In this document: positions 1 to 13,200 of the stretch, piece after piece | How positions within the stretch are numbered: position 1 is the first letter of the stretch | Layout: each line of letters opens with the position of its first letter | Assembly (NCBI GenBank): GCA_003342895.1 | Contig: PTFA01000318.1 | Coordinates: 729,495-793,494 of the forward strand | DNA: 64,000 nucleotides | DNA from: Casuarius casuarius | Lineage: Eukaryota > Chordata > Aves > Casuariiformes > Casuariidae | Direction: 5' to 3' | Program-made: the position numbers and the translations under genes | Notes under the pieces: generated by a model | Told to the model about the DNA's origin: nothing | The model's input: only the letters and a program-made list of their open reading frames with translations | Databases searched by the model: none

Positions 1-3000
1 ATTCTTTTGCCCAGGACATCTTTTTTTACATGGGGGACTGGTCTAAGACAAGGAACCCTGTGTTGTCCGGGTAAGTTGCATATTTGGTGAAAGGGCTCAC
101 TGGCTTAGCTTTCTCAGCGTGACAGCACCAACTCTGCGCTGTCTGCAACCCACTGGGAAGACTACCCTGGAAAGCCATGCTGCCAGAAGCTACAGTGAAA
201 ACTGCAGATGCTGCAAGGAGCATTTTTTTCTGCCAGCACACCTATCTCACCTACTGGAAGCCCTCTAGTTAAAAACTCATCTGCATGTGAAGGGCACATG
301 CCCCTGTAGTTAGGCCGCTAGGGCTGCCTTGTGGTGAGGTTGTGTCAGCACTCATCTTCTCAGCAGGTAAAGCCATAAATTAAAAGCATTTTGCAAGTAG
401 CTGTCATAGTACAGACATTATCTACAGCTGTGCCACTACCAGAAGCTGGCAATGCCAAAGAAAGTGATTTCAGATAACTCAGCTAATGTAACCTGAAGTA
501 GACTAGAAGAGCTACCATATGTTCTGCTGGCAGAGTAGCAGGGCAACGACATCTTCAGCTGCTCCTTGAGATCCAGAAGAGGATCGCTGTCACTGGCTGG
601 AAGCAGTGCGAGGGCTCTGCCGTGACCACAGGTAGGAGGGCTGAGGTACAACAGACCAGAGAGCAGGCGCTGCAATGCTGTCACGCCCTGGCTAATAGGG
701 ATAGGCCAGCTAAACCTCTCAGTAAAGAGCAGGGCTGGAACCATCTTTATGAGTTTTGGGGACAGCAATCAACGTCATTCTGTTATTGATATTCTTAATT
801 AGCTTAATCAGTGTGACGTGATCATTTTTTCTTACATCTGTCATGAAACTAGAATTGTTATCTAACTAGCCTGTAGAGTAGGTCTTCAAAATAAGCCCAA
901 GTTTGCTGTTGAATGCTAGGGTTTAAAACTGTATCATGCATATGCACTGAACAGAGAATTCGGATATTTGGAATCAAAGTCATGAATAATGAGAAAAGCT
1001 TAATTTTCAGAATATTAAGAAAAGTGCACCCATTTATAACATACCTGGCTGGAGCTGAATATTATTTAGGGAGCTGACACCCGTGTTTTGGGGGAAATAC
1101 CCACTGTGGTCAGACTGTGTAGGTTAGGTCAGTAATTTCAGAATGCTGTTATTGATTCTCAGGAGAGATTTAAAATAAATGACTTATGCTGCAAATAATT
1201 CTCTCCATATCTAATATTTTTTAATTCACTTAGAGAATGCACATACAAGTAAATGTGCCTGTTCAATAACCTTTTATTCAAACTTATCAACATTTATGCA
1301 GATGAATTTCACTAAATTTCAGTAATTTGCCCCATCATATAACTTTTGGGGCTCAACTCTGAAAATCATAGCACTTTATATTCGAGGCTACAAGTGGCAC
1401 CAAATCATGTGCTTGACGTTAACTATACACTTAACTGTTTCCCTGTATGGCAAGAACTGCCTTTAAGGAATTCAGCATGTCTCCACAGCCAATTCCTCAA
1501 ACAGCAGGATTCTTGCTGTGTTTAATGGGTCATTCCTGCCCACCCCCACCATTAACTACAGAGAGCAAAATAAAAGATTCACATAACTGTTTACATCAGT
1601 TATAGTCAAATTATTGTCAATGTCTCTTTTAATTAAAAAATACACGAATACAAAATTATATTTTCCACCTCACACAGACTCAAACTTAGAAAACAGAACT
1701 TGCTAACATGAATTATGCTCCTAACTTTTGCCTTGACAACCATCTTTACTCTTGACATTCATACTTCACATGTTTCTAGCACAGACAGAGTATCCTGAAA
1801 TGAGTTCTGTGCAGAATCTCACAAATCTTCCATCAAACATAGGCAANAGTTAAGTCAACAGCACAGCACAAATCACATATTTCAACATCAGCTTTCTGTC
1901 TATTAAATGGCATTTCTCCAAGAATAACACCATCACATTACTAGCTGCCATTGATTAGGAAATAGCTATTTAAATTAAAACCACGATAGCACATATTCAG
2001 AACCACAGACTTATTGCCCTCCCTGCTCCATCTGCCTCTGCAGAACACTGAGCAGAGAACAGAGGTACAGTCAAATAGTATAAAATTGGGTCTATAAATA
2101 ACACTGATGTTTTCCAAAGAGTTGAGCATGCACCGGCACTTTCCAAAGTCGTAAGAATCATTTGAGAGAATATTTAGGCATCTCTCGTTAAATCTTGGCT
2201 GCGGTGCCAGTCCCCTTTAAAATTTAACAAACCCTCTGCATTTTGAATCTACTTTAGGGATAAAAACAGGACTAGATGAGTATTAAGGAAAAAGTTCCTC
2301 ATGCTGAAGAGCCAGAAGACCTACTTCTCATCTCATTCAAACCCAGGTTTATACCAGTANGGTGGAAACACATCTGACTGACCTCTTCACGAGAGGACAC
2401 AGAGAAAGAGCTGTTTAGGGCTATCCCTGTCACAGAATCTGCACTAGATGAAAACACTTCAACAGTCCAAGGGAAGAAGCTCTTTCTTCAGTATATGGAT
2501 ATTAGAGCATTATTGCATAGAAAACTGATCAGAGGACTTTTTTATGTAGTTAATAGGCTCAATTTCCTATTCTGTCCCATTCGTCTGCTACAAAGTGGAC
2601 TGTTGCTTGAACAAAATAGTAGATGTAGCGCTCATGCTGACTGCACTCACCCTAGATTAAGTAGACATGGGGTAAAATAAAACATGCCCTGTTACTCCAT
2701 CTGATCAGTGTCACTTCAGAGAACCTGCCAGGTATCTGTGATCAAGCAAGTATCTGTGAACAGAACACAGCAGGGAACGGAGAATCCAGTGCATTGCTCG
2801 CTCACTTTGTGGCTTTTAATGCAAAAAGTAGGTATCACTTCGGCTTTGGATCATCTCACAGATACAGTGTATCAAAGTGCCAGACACAGTTATATCACTG
2901 CCCCAAACCTTTGGCCTTTCTCTGCGTAAGAAGGAAAGCTTATAAGACATTCTCTCCTAAACACCTGTTGGTATGAAAAGTCATGAAGGCAAACTGACCA

Positions 3001-6000
3001 TCACTAACATATCACAAAATCCTCTGACATAAACCACTTAAAATAAACCGTTCGGTTTTATGATTGTTTTTAGGCACGCTTTTATATAACTGGAACAGAT
3101 GTTACAGGCAACCCAGGGAAGAAGGATCTCCAGATCCTTTAAAATTCTCTAAAAAAGGATATGAGTATCTCTGTGAGTTGATTCCAGGCATACTAATTCC
3201 CTAGGANAAAGTTATGGATGTTTGTTCAAGTTGAAATGATTAATTAACATTCCACAATCTCCTAATCACACAGCATCACTGGACTGTGCTTTCCTATCTA
3301 ATTACAACAAGCTTAGAGTGATATTATACAGAGGAGGCCAAAAGGCCCAAAGACTTCCCCTTGCTGAGAAGTTCATTTACCCAGAACTCAATATTTGGCA
3401 TTTCTTTTCATTAGTAGGATGACTATCTGGCACAATCTACTTTTATCTTTGGCCTGTGAGTCAAAGACAGAAAGCTAGTGTGCTAGCAAATTATTTGATT
3501 AGTTTTAATTTAATTAAATATCTTGGAAGAATTCAGCTTGCTTATCTGCACAGGGATGGCGGACAAAACATTAACAGGTCTGTGGGTATTCTGTGAACAA
3601 AGCTCAGTTCAGGACCACTCTGGCATGACACATCCATGGATGTCCTGACAGTACCAGAGAGCCAAAAAGAGAGAGTGGGCTGTGTGAACCTGCACAGGTC
3701 TGCACTGCAAAGGCCCCTTTGCCAAGGTCTATACCACTTTGTAGAACATAAAACATAATCCAGATCTGGCCTGGTGATGGAAAGGGACCAGAATATGAAG
3801 TTGCAAATCTTCCTGTACTTTTACCCAGAATGAGTAAACCATTTGTTTGGTTACTACATTCTTTGAACCCTGCTGTGTTCATGTATGGTACTTACGCGGT
3901 TATGACAAAGACAAGAATACAGAAGTAATTATGAAATCGAATACATGTTTCCAGTCTTTACGTATTCTGCAATTTACTTATTTCTCATTTTGGCTTGTTT
4001 TCATAATTACCCTTTGGTGGTTTGCTTGAAGGTATTCAGGGTACAATAAAGAGCTTTTTACCATATGGTTTTACTACGATAGGGACTACATAGGCCATGC
4101 CAGAGGGATGAATGGCCCTTTGGTTTGTCGTGTGAGGGGCAGGAAGGTCTGAAATCCAGCATTCTATTCTATTTAGGCTACAGTGACAAATCAGGCCCTT
4201 CTGGGAGAGCATTGCAACATTCGTAAGAGACTGGAGAAGGAAGTGTATCCTATTTTAAGCAATGTTACATACAGATATTTGTACAGAAAGGCCACTATAA
4301 CAAGTGGCCCATATTTACTCTCTTGTATCTTAATACTTCAGGATTACATAGACACAGTCATCTGCTTGACTCCAGCAAACAGGCTGGAAATCAAAAGAAG
4401 GTGGTTAATCACATAACATGTAACTAAGTCATAGCAAAGCATGTTGTAAATATCAGAAGTTTACAAGAGTCTCCTACGGATAATGTCAGACATATGGCAA
4501 AAAGTCCGGAGACTGCTGCCTTGCTCAGAAAGTGCCTGCGAAACAAATTTTTGGAAGTACAGGGGTGATTCTGGAAAACTCTTGCTACATGTGTCTTCAT
4601 ATATTCTACCCTAGAATTAAGGGCCACTGTCAGAAACAGGAAGCTGGCCTAGGTGGATCTCATCCAAAACAGCCATTCTTATGAAAGCAGTATGTACCTG
4701 GCTCAGTGGTCTACCACAGTTAGGAGAAGTTGGGTTTACCCCTAACTCTCTCTATCTCTCTTGTAAAAAACTGGCAGATGGACAAGTGGTGTCTCATTGC
4801 AANGCAAAAACAGAGCACTCTGTATTTTGATAAGCCAAGTGAGAGCAAACCAAGGTACATGAAAAACTGTCTCCTTCGCTGGCACTCGGGAACTGTCGAA
4901 GGTAAGCAACCTCNTTCCCTAACATTGGCACCACCAATCCACACCCATGAGTACCATGAAACATGTTCTTCCCCTTTCCCCCACACCACTCCCTTCCTGC
5001 CATCCACAGGTGACCTGAGATCACTGCTCCCTCTCCCCCCCTTTTCGAAAGTCCTTCCTGCTCTGGCCACCACTGAATGAACTACAGTGCATCTGCACAT
5101 GTAGTAAGTTTTCCTCTAGAGGATGGAGTCTATCAGAAATCACCACCATCACATTTTCCTACCGCAACGTGTTCGTCTCAGGAATAGCACAGATTACAGA
5201 GAAAGCTATGTCTGGCTTCACTTGACCAGAGCAGCAGCAATTGGCAAAATCCCAAGTGTCCAAGGCAGAATTTTCACTTGTACATACTGCCTGGTGCACA
5301 CCAAAGACTGGGGCTAAAAACTGGCAACAACCAGTTCTCTTCAAGGGCTAGAAGAGGTAATTTGCCTCTTGGAATAGATGCCTATTTTATATGCCATTTT
5401 TGAAAACTGTGGATCACTGAAGACTGTTATAATTCTTCCCTCCTGTTCTATGTCATATATTTTTCTTCACACACAAACTAATCTACTAAAACACCAATGG
5501 AAATATCTTGTTGTGCAACTCTGGATTTTTGCCTCCCACCCAATTTTCAGCATGGGAGTATATTGCCCAACAATAAATGCTAGTAAAACAAAAAACATCA
5601 GAAGTCTACGATGTTTTAGAGTCCTTCACTAGAAATATGAATTCAGCATATCACTTCTTTGAAATTCCCAAAATACTAAGCGTGAAGAAATTTAAGCCTG
5701 ACAGTAGGTTAAGAGCTTCAGATAAATGCCTGGAGATAGCCAAACTTACACAGTCATATCAAGTCTGTTGTTGCAGCTTAAAAATGGATTTAACCCTTGC
5801 AGCTATTTCTTTTGACCTGTAATGTGGAACTGGAAGGAGAGTTTCCATCTAAAGTTCCAGCTTTAAGTGATTAGTGTAACAGTGTCCCAAACTCTGACGG
5901 TATTTGTGCAGCATGGTAATAAACCTGATTAACTGAAAACATTTAAGATATTTAGAGGAATGGCCAAGAAATCGGTTTGTTCTCCGTAACTGCAGAACAT

Positions 6001-6175
6001 AGAAGCAGAGTACTTCATTAAGAAGTTAGAAACTGCCANCTCACAAGAGTATTCAAAGATGGTTACTATTACCATCTGAGTAACNTGTCAGTTGACTGCA
6101 ATTACCTCTGGGGGGTAGACAGGAAAATTTCTTGAAAAGNATACTCCATTTAGCATTAAAAATAGAGGAACACTT

Positions 6176-6293
6176 GCTCCAGCAATGACACAGCCAAGTG
6201 TTTTGCTCAATGAATACCAATTCACCAGTCCTCTTCCACACGGAGGGTATCTCCCAAAATGAACAGCAATCAGAACTTAACTCGCCAAGCTAG
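6176..6293. repeat. Diverged direct repeat, copy 1
   Basis: About 118 bp resembles the segment at 7440-7556 in the same orientation. By eye roughly two thirds of positions agree, with small gaps. Shared blocks include a TGACACA...CCAAGT stretch, an ACCAATT stretch and a terminal AACTC(G/A)CCAAGCTA stretch. The pair is either an old local duplication or two copies of an unrecognised interspersed repeat, perhaps LTR-derived. Confidence 0.55.
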
Positions 6294-7439
6294 CAACAGT
6301 TATTATAAGGTCTTGAGGTGGAGGCTGTCAGTATTACTTGAATAAAGTAGCTGAACACACATTCCCAGTGAAGGCCTTGTGTAGTTCAAGCAGTTCCCAC
6401 AGTCAGGCTAAATAACAGACAGGTTCTTATGCCTGGTGCAGAAATGGCTTTTCACAGAGGAGAAATAACATGCAAGTTTTCTATGCGAAACAACTGGCAT
6501 CACAAGCAAAGCTCATCTACTTATTTAAGAGAATTATACTTAGAATAATTTGTCTTTATCATTCCTGACTTTGCATGTCAGCATAAATTTGACTTTTCAC
6601 CTCAACCCAGAGTTTCTTTCATACTCTCTTACCTGCTAGCAGCATAGCTCCACTTGTGATACCCACCCTAAGTATGCAATCTCAGGAAAGCTGCTGTACT
6701 TCGTACCTGCAGTTGGTGCTCCCTTTCCATGGACTGTTGATATCTCCATATTCTATTGCTAGGATGTCTTGCATAGATTCTTNATAACTTTTATTGTATT
6801 AATGACTTTTCAATAAAGTGCTAGTTTCCTGACAATTTCCAGAGTAAAACTGTTTCAGTAACTTCCAGACAATAAATACAATATACCCCATATCGATTAT
6901 TTTTACTAGCAACAACCTTGCTAGTCCTCTTTTCTTCATTAAATACTACCTTTAAATCAGCTCTATAATTACATCCAAATTAAACTGGTAAAGTCTCCAG
7001 CTTACAGAGCGAGGAAAACATAATTATGTCAACAAAGTTTTAAAAATCTCCAGGGAAAGCAAACACATGCAGATGCTGAGAAATATATTGAATAAAGAAT
7101 TGATTTTAAAAGGCCTATTTATTCCTTTTCAAACTAAGATCATGTAACATACCAGATTTTTCTGGCTTTAACATGCACTTTCACTTTTACCTGTGTTTTC
7201 TGCTTTCCAGAAACATTGCTTCCATCATCATAAGGGTACTAAATACATTTTTACTTCCACAAAGATCACTTTAAACACTTAAAAACAAACCAGAATGTTC
7301 TGAGTATTTCTTTATTAAGTTTTCTCCCATGCCCTTCTCTCCAAGAGACCAGACCCAAGATCAACTGCACTTCCTAGATCCATATGAGTGCTTTTTTCTG
7401 TAGTTGTGCTGCTGCTCATAGCCAGCTGCCTGCACCCGG

Positions 7440-7556
7440 GTCCTCCAACAGTGACACACCCAAGTCTCTTACTCCATAGACACCAATTTACTTTGTCCGC
7501 ACATAAAGGTGTCTTTCAGAAAAAACAGCACTCAGAGGCTAACTCACCAAGCTAAC
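7440..7556. repeat. Diverged direct repeat, copy 2
   Basis: This is the partner of the repeat at 6176-6293, about 1.26 kb away in the same orientation. Similarity fades on both sides, so the unit looks short. No open frame, poly(A) tail or target-site duplication was found around either copy. Confidence 0.55.
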
Positions 7557-8260
7557 CCAAAACTACCACTGTCTCTCCCCAACCCAAGTTCAGCAAACAA
7601 TTTGTAGCTTTTCCCCAGCCTGTTTTCAGCACTTTACAGCCCTGCTCATCATGTTCAATCAGCCACTCACCTCAGCCATAAATGCCAGCTTTCCACAGTT
7701 CACCCAGAANAAAATACCTCTTCAGCCCCCAGAAATAAAGCATTGGAAGGGACCATCTGTCCTTGCCTGAAAGAAAAACAGAACAAACAGTAAGTGATGG
7801 AAAGAATTTTAACTCTGTATCGGACAGAAATTTCGTGCCATAAAAGAGCAGATACAAACTGATGGGAACTTTGCACCACTGGCACATCACTGCTGCTACA
7901 TCCATAAGCCCTCCAAAATAAAGGATGCTGAAATTGTAAAGCTGTATAAGAATAAGTAGCTGTAATAGGCAGATGACAGCTATTTGGAGATCTATACATT
8001 TTTCAGGAAGGTTTTGGACAATATATATGTTTTCAGTAAAGAAAATGCCAAGAGCTTGGAGACAAGAGTCTCATATGGATACCTCCAGCTATACTAAAAC
8101 CTTATCTGAATTCTTAACATGAATGCCATGTTGAAAATTGTGACCTGACCTTGTAATTTCCTTATTTTTAGTTCTGCAAATGAATTGGAGCTAAATTACT
8201 TTCTGAGATTGGGTACAAATGAGTTTTTTGCCAGAAATTTTAGTCATCCAGTGAGTAATT

Positions 8261-8278
8261 AAAAAAAAAAAAAAAAAA
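8261..8278. repeat. Poly(A) tract
   Basis: Eighteen uninterrupted A residues. No retroposed body was recognised on its 5' side. Confidence 0.9.
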
Positions 8279-9858
8279 GAGCTGAATAATCTTTTGTCAA
8301 GTCACAGAAATGAAGGTAACTACTATGAGTTGGCTGGTGACCTCAATGTGGATTTACGTTGTTTTAAACTCATAACGATATCTGTTTTCTTCAGTAGCAG
8401 TGCTAGTTATATCTGCCTAACAGACTAAAAGCAACATAAAATGCTGTTCTTATGTTTTGCTGATGTATGCTATTAGAAAAACAATTTCCCTGTGATTTTT
8501 TTTTGAGAATAATCTGTAACATAAGATCCATGGAGGGATCTCTATCAGACATAATCTGTAATAAGTGGTTAAACTACAACTAAAAGTCTTGGCAATGTTT
8601 ATACTTCTTAATCACTAAAAAATAACCTAAAAGATAATACAAACTCAAATAAGATATGCTTCAAGCTTAAGAGACGCTTCCCAAGGCTGAAAATATATAG
8701 TTCCTGCCCTTTCTACTCATAGCAAAGAGCTCAAGCACCAATTAGATACCTTGCTTGTGCATAGATCTATGAAGANTAATGACATTCAGAAAGAGTTATT
8801 GGAAAAAAAGTATCGTTGACTTGCCAACTTAGCTGATCCAAACTGGACTGGGAAATGACACAGTTTGGGTAGAATCTACTTAAATTGAGATCACATTTTA
8901 CAATTCTTGCAATTCATCAGCATCTGAACACATATGGTTCTTCGTTTGTTTGGCTAATTATGAAAAAGAGTGGAAAGATCAAAATATTATGTACTTAGGC
9001 AAATTTATTATGGAAGTTGGAGCTTGTTGCTATTTAGGAATAGTCACTATTAGTAATAGTTATGTAATAACACAATCTGTTCTGTCATTTAAAATCAAAT
9101 CAAATCAAATTTCATGTAGCTTGTTGCTCCATGAAAACATGTATTTCACAGAACCACAGAATCACAGAATGGTTGAGTTTGGAAGGGACCTCTGCAGATC
9201 ATCTAGTCCAACCTCTCTGCTCAAGCAAGGTCACCTAGAGCACCTGGCCCAGGATTGTGCCCAGACAGCTTTTGAATATCTCCATGGAAAGAGACTCCAC
9301 AACCTCTCTGGGCAACCTGTTCCAGGGCTCAGCTACCCTCGCAGTAAAGAAGTTTTTCCTCATGCTCGGACAGACCTTCTTGTGTTTCAGCTGGAGCCCG
9401 CTACCTCTCGTCCTGTCGCCAGGCACCACCGAGAAGAGGCTGGCCCCATCTTCTTTACACCTGCCCTTCAGATACTGATACACATGGATAAGATTCCCCC
9501 CTCAGTCTTCTCTTCTCCAGGCTGAACAGGCCCAGCTCTCTCAGCCTTTTCTCATAGGAGAGATGCTCCAGTCCCTTCATCACCTTAGCAGCCTTCCGCT
9601 GGACTCTCTCCAGTAGCTCCATGTCTCCCTTGTACTGGGGAGCCCAGAACTGGAAACAGTCCTCCAGATGTGGTCTCACCAGGGCTGAGTAGGGGGGGAT
9701 CACCTCCCTCGACCTGCTGGCAATGCTCTTCCTAATGCAGCCCAGGATACCATGGGCCTTCTTGGCCATAAGCGCACATTGCTGGCTCATGGTCAACTTG
9801 TTGCCCACCAGGACCACCAGANCCTTCTCTGCAGAGCTGCTTTCCAGCAGGTCAGCCT

Positions 9859-9893
9859 CCAGCCTGTCCTGGTGCGTAGGGTTATTCCTCCCT
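9859..9893. repeat. Internal direct repeat in CR1, copy A
   Basis: A stretch of about 35 bp starting CCAGCCTGTCCTGG and ending TTATTCCTCCCTA recurs at 10117-10153 with a few mismatches. In typical CR1 antisense order this block should run directly into GGTGCAGGACTTTGCACTTC, but here it is followed by about 225 bp of other sequence. Confidence 0.6.
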
Positions 9894-10116
9894 ATCGCTT
9901 CCCAAAGAATTTGCTTTTTAAACCCTCTCAGGGTCCAAAGCGAGACTAGACAACCTGTACTTTCCAAGATCTGCCTCCTTTACCTTTTTGAAGATGGATG
10001 TGACATTTGCCTTTTTTCTGTCACCAGGAATCTCCCCTGTTCACCAGGACCAGTTAAAGATGACAGAAAGCAGCCTTGCAATGGCACTGGTGATGTGGAG
10101 ATGCCCAGGATCAGTC

Positions 10117-10153
10117 CCCAGCCTGTACTGGTGCATGGGGTTATTCCTCCCTA
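10117..10153. repeat. Internal direct repeat in CR1, copy B
   Basis: Second copy of the block at 9859-9893. This copy runs on into GCGCAGGACTTTGCACTTCC, the order expected for CR1. The element therefore looks rearranged by insertion or by internal duplication between these repeats. Confidence 0.6.
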
Positions 10154-10215
10154 GGCGCAGGACTTTGCACTTCCCTTTNTTGAACTTCATGAGGTACTTG
10201 AAGCATTCCAGTTGT

Positions 10216-13200
10216 GAAGGGCCTTATAAATGTATATTGCTGTGGTCAATGATTCTTGTTTTATTTACTTTTTTAAAACAATACTAGAACCCTTGCTCAA
10301 AATTTGATCCCACACTGAACACTAGATTTTTCCTGTTTCACATAAAGAGCTACTCTCTATTGTTTCCAGTGTAAGGCTTTTTAGAGTGCATTAGTGCATT
10401 ATTAGGACAGGGTACAGAGGAAAGGTAGGATTTAATTTATGTGGCAAGACTGCTTTGGCTGAAAGAACTACTTCAGAGTAAGAATAAAAATAGATACATA
10501 TCCTGCTAAAAGAAAGAAGTTAGTATCTTGCCCAGAAAACAGAAGGCTGATAAGATACCTGTTAGTATGAACTCTACTGAAAACTGAGATGGCCCTATGA
10601 TATTTATAGTGGCATAAATCAGTAATGAGATAATATCAGAAAAGGGAAAACATGACATAAATAACATAAGAAAAACTGAAATATTCCATGGCCTGGCAAT
10701 ATTCTGTTAGCCTGGCAATAAAAGTCAGAGGCCCTGTATTAGGGACGTGAAAGCAAGAAAATCTCAAATAAGTCTCCTGAAGGGACTGTCCTGCTGATGA
10801 GGTAACTGAATGCATGGCACCTTTTCACTCTTAGAGTCATGAACATTAAAGTCCAAATCCGTCACTGTTTCATTTTCCTGAGCTTTATGAAAGTGATTTT
10901 AGAAAGCCACAGCTTTCAAGACAGATGCTTTCTCTTCTCTTACCCTAACATTAGTTTGTACAGCCTCTTAATATACAGCCTCTTTGAATCTCTTCAAGTG
11001 ATATTTCTAATTTCCTTTGTCAACTTAAAAAAGTAAATAAAGATGCATACTAGATAGCACAGATATAGTTTTAAACAGGTTTCAGAGCAGTATCTTTAGG
11101 GACTTAACATGTCACTATCATCTTAGGAAAATGTTTCAAAAATATGTGAGAAAGAAAACAAATGGGAAATCACAGTATCCATGGGTGAGTACACACTTGA
11201 CATTTAGGACCTCTGTAGAGGTACGGTGCACTGTTACTGAATGACACAATCTACCTAAACCATATCATTGCTTCCAATATGTACTCACTTAAGATGACAT
11301 TTCCAAGTGATCCATGCCAGACAATGGATGCTAGTTATTACTCACAGCTGCATCCATATATAAACTTTAGCCCTCTGAGAGCATTAAGTGGTTACTGCCT
11401 TGGAATCTATAAAAAAGTTAGGCCAAAATAACTAAGCTAAAAAAATCTCATTATATAATAGACTTGACCACATATTCATTTCTTCAGTTCATGTCTTAAA
11501 ACAGTATATTTGGGCCAAGGCTTTTGTGATGCATATGGTGTTGACTGGTAGCCTCATGACTCCTAATAGTTATATGGAAAGCAAAGGAAGATGTTTTCTA
11601 AAGGATTGCCTATGCTCCGACGTGTGTGTTTCTGTTCAAGATCCTAAATACAAACTTCAGTCTTGAATCTAGCTTCTCTTCCATTTCCTGCAGAACAGTG
11701 TGTGTTCAATAAGTGTATAGGCTCTGATTTATGTTACAAACTACCTAGAAATAACTGTAATCAAGGCTGTCAATAATGTTCTTGGTGACATTCAAACCAA
11801 ACTTTGACTTCCAAAATACTGCATTTATAAAGACACCAGACCACGAAGCAAGTGTAAAGCAGGAATAAGGCATGGGATTACTGCCGCCTGGTGGCTAGTT
11901 TACAACATGGCATTGAAAACAAGGGAAGGCAAACTGTTACAACATAAAGGCACAGTCTGGATTAGCGAAGGTGATGATGGCGCAGGACACTTTAAGACAG
12001 GCAAGTTACCATCACGGTACATAGTAACACACATGCACACACATACATATAAACACATAAACAGAGTTGAGCATGTATTAATGAAGGAGAAGTCTTCAGG
12101 CTTTATGAAATGTTCTGTACTGCCTTCTTTTCAGTTCTCTTCTAAATCAGCACCTCTCAAAAGAAAGCAGCACAGAACATTTCCTGAAGCCTGAAGTTTT
12201 TCATTAATATGTGCTCAGCTCTGTGTGTGCATGCGTTGTCCCTCTCTTCTTCCCATCTCTCTCCTCACACCTCTTCCACTCTGCTAGCAACTGCTAAAAC
12301 ACAAATGAAAAAGAACAAAACGGCAGAGAGGATACCAGCAGTCACAGCAGATAGCGGAGAGGGGAAAGGATTTTGGACATCAGGACCACCCACTGGTGGA
12401 CTTTTACTCAGGATTCTGCCCTGTCTTCTGCCATACAGAAGAAACTGTGCAGCTGCGCTTGGAGCATGAAAAAGCTTTAGGAATTCAGTTTAGGAATCAG
12501 AATGTTCTTTACTCAACATCTGAAAGTTCCCTCCATTTCCCATCAGCCCTAATGCACTCATTTCTTTCAGAATAAATATTGACTATTGTTTCATGAGCAT
12601 AAGGGGAAAATCTGGAGTAGACTGCTATATAAATCTATGATAGTTTTGTCAGTTTGACACTGAAAGGGGTCTGAATCTAGAGGCCAGGAGGCCTCATTGA
12701 GGAAGAACCAGCCCAGAACACATGGCTANGTCTACAACAGCAAGGAGTGAGGTGCCACAGGAGTGTGGAGTGAATCCACGAGCACTGAGGACCCAGGGCC
12801 CATGCTATACATAATATGGCCTGACTATCTCTGCTTGAAAAAAGCTTAGATATTCCTTATTAAGCAGTATATAAAGTATATAAATGTCATGTAACCCACT
12901 TGCTTTAGTTTGCTTCCTTAGCTCTTTACGAGTTTAAGTAATTAAAATAAGGTATGTTAAAAATAGTCTCAATTTGTTCTCTGTCTGAACAAACAAGAAT
13001 CATATAAAATGGAGGGTTGCTAGAAGAAAATTAAAATATTGGCACAAAAAAAAAAAGGTTTCTTCCTCATACTGCAGAAAAGGAACAACCTATTTTTATG
13101 TGTCTGTAGTGGTCAACATGTATAGCTGGAATCCTACTCATAGCAAAGGTACGTTTGCATAAAAGATAACGGGTAACTATGCTTTTCTGTTGAGTTTAGC

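Larger units (their letters stand above)
1..9146. other. Intergenic DNA upstream of MTHFD2L, distal part
   Basis: This AT-rich stretch shows no gene that I can support. The open frames here are short, lack convincing splice-site context and match no family I know. In mammals the CXC chemokine cluster lies on this side of MTHFD2L. I looked for a CXC-chemokine exon on both strands by eye and did not see one. It does contain a pair of diverged direct repeats (listed separately) and an 18-bp A tract at 8261-8278. Confidence 0.6.
9147..10215 (-). mobile_element. CR1-type LINE fragment (3' part of ORF2 and tail), inserted on the minus strand
   Basis: The lower edge carries the CR1 3' end: CACAGAA units in tandem, then the classic antisense CR1 block reading GGAAGGGACCTCTGCAGATC. 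Reading the minus strand, 9967 to 9235 encodes the C-terminal end of the CR1 reverse-transcriptase protein in two overlapping frames. Recognisable blocks are [57 protein letters not shown] and AEPWNRLPREVVESLSMEIF. The frame breaks near 9460-9480 and contains an N, so the copy is dead. The 5' part of the element, with the rest of the reverse transcriptase and the endonuclease, is missing. Positions 9894-10118 interrupt the normal order (see the internal repeat entries). The upper edge is approximate. Confidence 0.93.

Noticed and set aside
26..768. Minus-strand frames near the left edge, one with a signal-peptide-like start
   Set aside because: I considered a chemokine exon because of the expected neighbours, but there is no CXC spacing or donor in the right place.
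4720..5100. Overlapping frames of 116 and 126 codons on opposite strands
   Set aside because: Both contain Ns, have no splice context and resemble no known protein.
9235..9967. Minus-strand frames of 82 and 170 codons as a host gene
   Set aside because: They are the broken reverse-transcriptase C-terminus of the CR1 element.
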